A stretch of 64,000 bases of DNA from Pseudophaeobacter sp. Lineage in GTDB: Bacteria > Pseudomonadota > Alphaproteobacteria > Rhodobacterales > Rhodobacteraceae. The stretch is taken from contig JALUXC010000025.1 in assembly GCA_027019165.1 (NCBI GenBank), positions 1 through 64,000 on the forward strand. The letters run 5' to 3'. A program made the translations under genes and the position numbers. The notes under the pieces were generated by a model. The model saw only the letters and a list, made by a program, of their open reading frames with translations. It had not been told where the DNA came from and did no database searches. Below, one piece after another: positions 62,968 to 64,000 of this stretch (position 1 is its first letter; every line of letters starts with the position of its first letter).

Positions 62968-63993
62968 ATGTTTTGGTTGGCTGGCTTGTTGGGCCTTGTT
63001 GCAGTTGGAAGCGCCGTTTTCGTTGATTTCGGAAGTGACGGCGACGAGGCGAATAACGAGGAAGTCCAAACCGGGGAGGAGGACACCGAGATTGTTCCGG
63101 TCTCGGAACTTATCGACCCAGTCGCCCCAGACCCGGACAATACGTCCACGGATGGCGTGACCTTGACCGGTGACGACGAAGTGGACTTTCTGTCGGGCAG
63201 TGACTTTGGAGATTTGCTTTCTGGCGGCGGGAATGATGATCAACTCAATGGCTATGGGGGCGATGATATGCTGCTGGGTGATGGCGGCCACGACGTTCTT
63301 TATGGCGATGATGGGAATGATACCTTGTCCGGCGGGGAGGGGCGCGATCTTTTGCACGGTGAGGATGGCGACGATTCCCTGTCCGGCGATTCCGGCGATG
63401 ACAGTCTCTATGGGCATTTTGGCAATGATACCCTCGACGGTGGCGGGGCAGATGATGTCGCTCACGGCGGACAAGGCGATGACCTGATCCATGGCGGTTG
63501 GGGCGATGATGCGCTGCATGGCAATGATGGAGATGACACTTTGGCCGGGGGCGCCGATGAGGACACGTTGTTCGGAGGCGTTGGCAATGACCTTGTCTGG
63601 GGTGCGGACGATGGTGCAACCAGTGACTTTCTGAACGGCGGGGACGGGGACGATACGATCATTGCAGGTGCCGGTGACATCATCACGGCCGGCGAAGGTG
63701 TGGATCATATCATATTTGCCCAGACGACCACCCTTTTGCCGGACGATCAGCAAGCTGTCGATCTGGTTGACTATGACCCGGATGAAGATCAGCTCATGGT
63801 TCTTTGGGAGCCGGACGATGGTCCGGAACCGGAGGTCTCGGTGGAACAGGACCCAGAAAACCCTGACGAACAGATCATTCGCCTTGACGGGGCTGAGGCG
63901 CTTCGGATCAGCGGGGCGGCACCGCTCAGCGCTGCCGATATCCAATTGATGCGCACGGATGATCCTGTCTACCCGTTCTTGCCTCAGGCCTGA
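62968..63993 (+). CDS. RTX-repeat calcium-binding protein with an N-terminal membrane helix
   Basis: A 341-residue acidic protein. It has a hydrophobic N-terminus (MFWLAGLLGLVAVGSAVFVDF) that is either a membrane anchor or signal, an acidic linker (to about 60), about 15 tandem Gly/Asp nonapeptides of the GGxGxDxLx kind (about 65-235), and a C-terminal domain ending LRISGAAPLSAADIQLM plus a short tail. The repeats bind calcium and fold as a beta-roll. The start follows GGAGAG. An ACACATGTGT palindrome precedes the gene at about 62931. No type I secretion genes are in the window. Confidence 0.88.
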   Translation: MFWLAGLLGLVAVGSAVFVDFGSDGDEANNEEVQTGEEDTEIVPVSELIDPVAPDPDNTSTDGVTLTGDDEVDFLSGSDFGDLLSGGGNDDQLNGYGGDDMLLGDGGHDVLYGDDGNDTLSGGEGRDLLHGEDGDDSLSGDSGDDSLYGHFGNDTLDGGGADDVAHGGQGDDLIHGGWGDDALHGNDGDDTLAGGADEDTLFGGVGNDLVWGADDGATSDFLNGGDGDDTIIAGAGDIITAGEGVDHIIFAQTTTLLPDDQQAVDLVDYDPDEDQLMVLWEPDDGPEPEVSVEQDPENPDEQIIRLDGAEALRISGAAPLSAADIQLMRTDDPVYPFLPQA

Positions 63994-64000
63994 AACGCAC

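Noticed and set aside
63160-63680. Periodic short repeats suggesting a CRISPR-like or satellite array
   Set aside because: The roughly 27-bp period is the codon trace of RTX nonapeptides within an intact reading frame; there are no spacers.
1-64000. Prophage, insertion sequence or integrative element
   Set aside because: No integrase, transposase, phage structural or conjugation genes were found; the only hints are the short repeats and the AT-rich interval at 34.8-35.5 kb.

Overview
The window looks like a chromosomal stretch of a marine alphaproteobacterium of the Roseobacter group (Rhodobacteraceae), probably near Phaeobacter, Leisingera or Ruegeria. This rests on gene content and order rather than on a marker gene. 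Examples are the run rsmB, heparinase-like gene, purH, lspA, DUF3035 lipoprotein and a pair of M16 peptidases; a DinB with an N-terminal zinc-ribbon-like segment; deoC followed by a double-domain ALDH16-type dehydrogenase; a split saccharopine pathway; and generally GC-rich codon use. Coding density is high. There is no rRNA, prophage, transposase or CRISPR array. One tRNA (Val, GAC) is present.

Layout. 0.2-3.3 kb: the MsrPQ periplasmic methionine sulfoxide repair pair and a membrane-anchored FMN/Fe-S glutamate-synthase-like protein. 3.4-9.2 kb: a DUF302 protein, a soluble PAS chemoreceptor, the disaggregase ClpB (with a sigma-32-like promoter) and PyrF. 9.2-9.6 kb: a gene-free interval with stacked hairpins and a terminator, a candidate small RNA. 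9.6-12.8 kb: NUDIX hydrolase, DinB, an N-formylglutamate amidohydrolase family protein, tRNA-Val and rpmJ. 12.9-16.8 kb: ferric-iron uptake, with fbpA behind a palindrome-covered promoter and fbpB separated from it by a COG0523 metal GTPase. 17-25.9 kb: an eight-gene minus-strand operon of Liv-type ABC transporter genes flanked by two adenylate-forming (CoA ligase-like) proteins, which suggests uptake and CoA activation of an organic acid. 26.3-29 kb: a hybrid histidine kinase with its OmpR-type regulator, bracketed by three copies of a GC-rich palindromic repeat.

29.3-37.7 kb: a WGR-only protein, an M20 amidohydrolase, a histidine phosphatase, a GST, then a tight saccharopine (lysine) operon that contains a SemiSWEET/PQ-loop transporter, then an AT-richer orphan membrane gene and a membrane-anchored amidohydrolase. 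37.7-42.2 kb: mutL-rmuC-adenylate cyclase translationally overlapped. 42.2-46.2 kb: a Mn/Zn-type ABC uptake operon whose promoter carries two perfect 7-1-7 palindromes. 46.4-49.7 kb: deoC and the ALDH16-type dehydrogenase. 49.8-58.5 kb: the conserved minus-strand rsmB-to-M16 cluster, with envelope and lipoprotein functions next to purH and rsmB. 58.6-64 kb: a likely SdhAF4, NIPSNAP, DapB, RbfA, a phosphodiester-glycosidase-family protein, TruB, a DUF1643 protein and an RTX-repeat protein.

The strongest leads for new biology are the three-copy two-box palindromic repeat, the PQ-loop transporter locked into a lysine catabolic operon, the Liv operon with a CoA-ligase-like protein whose phosphate loop has eroded and a small unknown membrane protein, the 9.4-9.6 kb candidate sRNA, and the metal-type operators at fbpA and the Mn/Zn operon.
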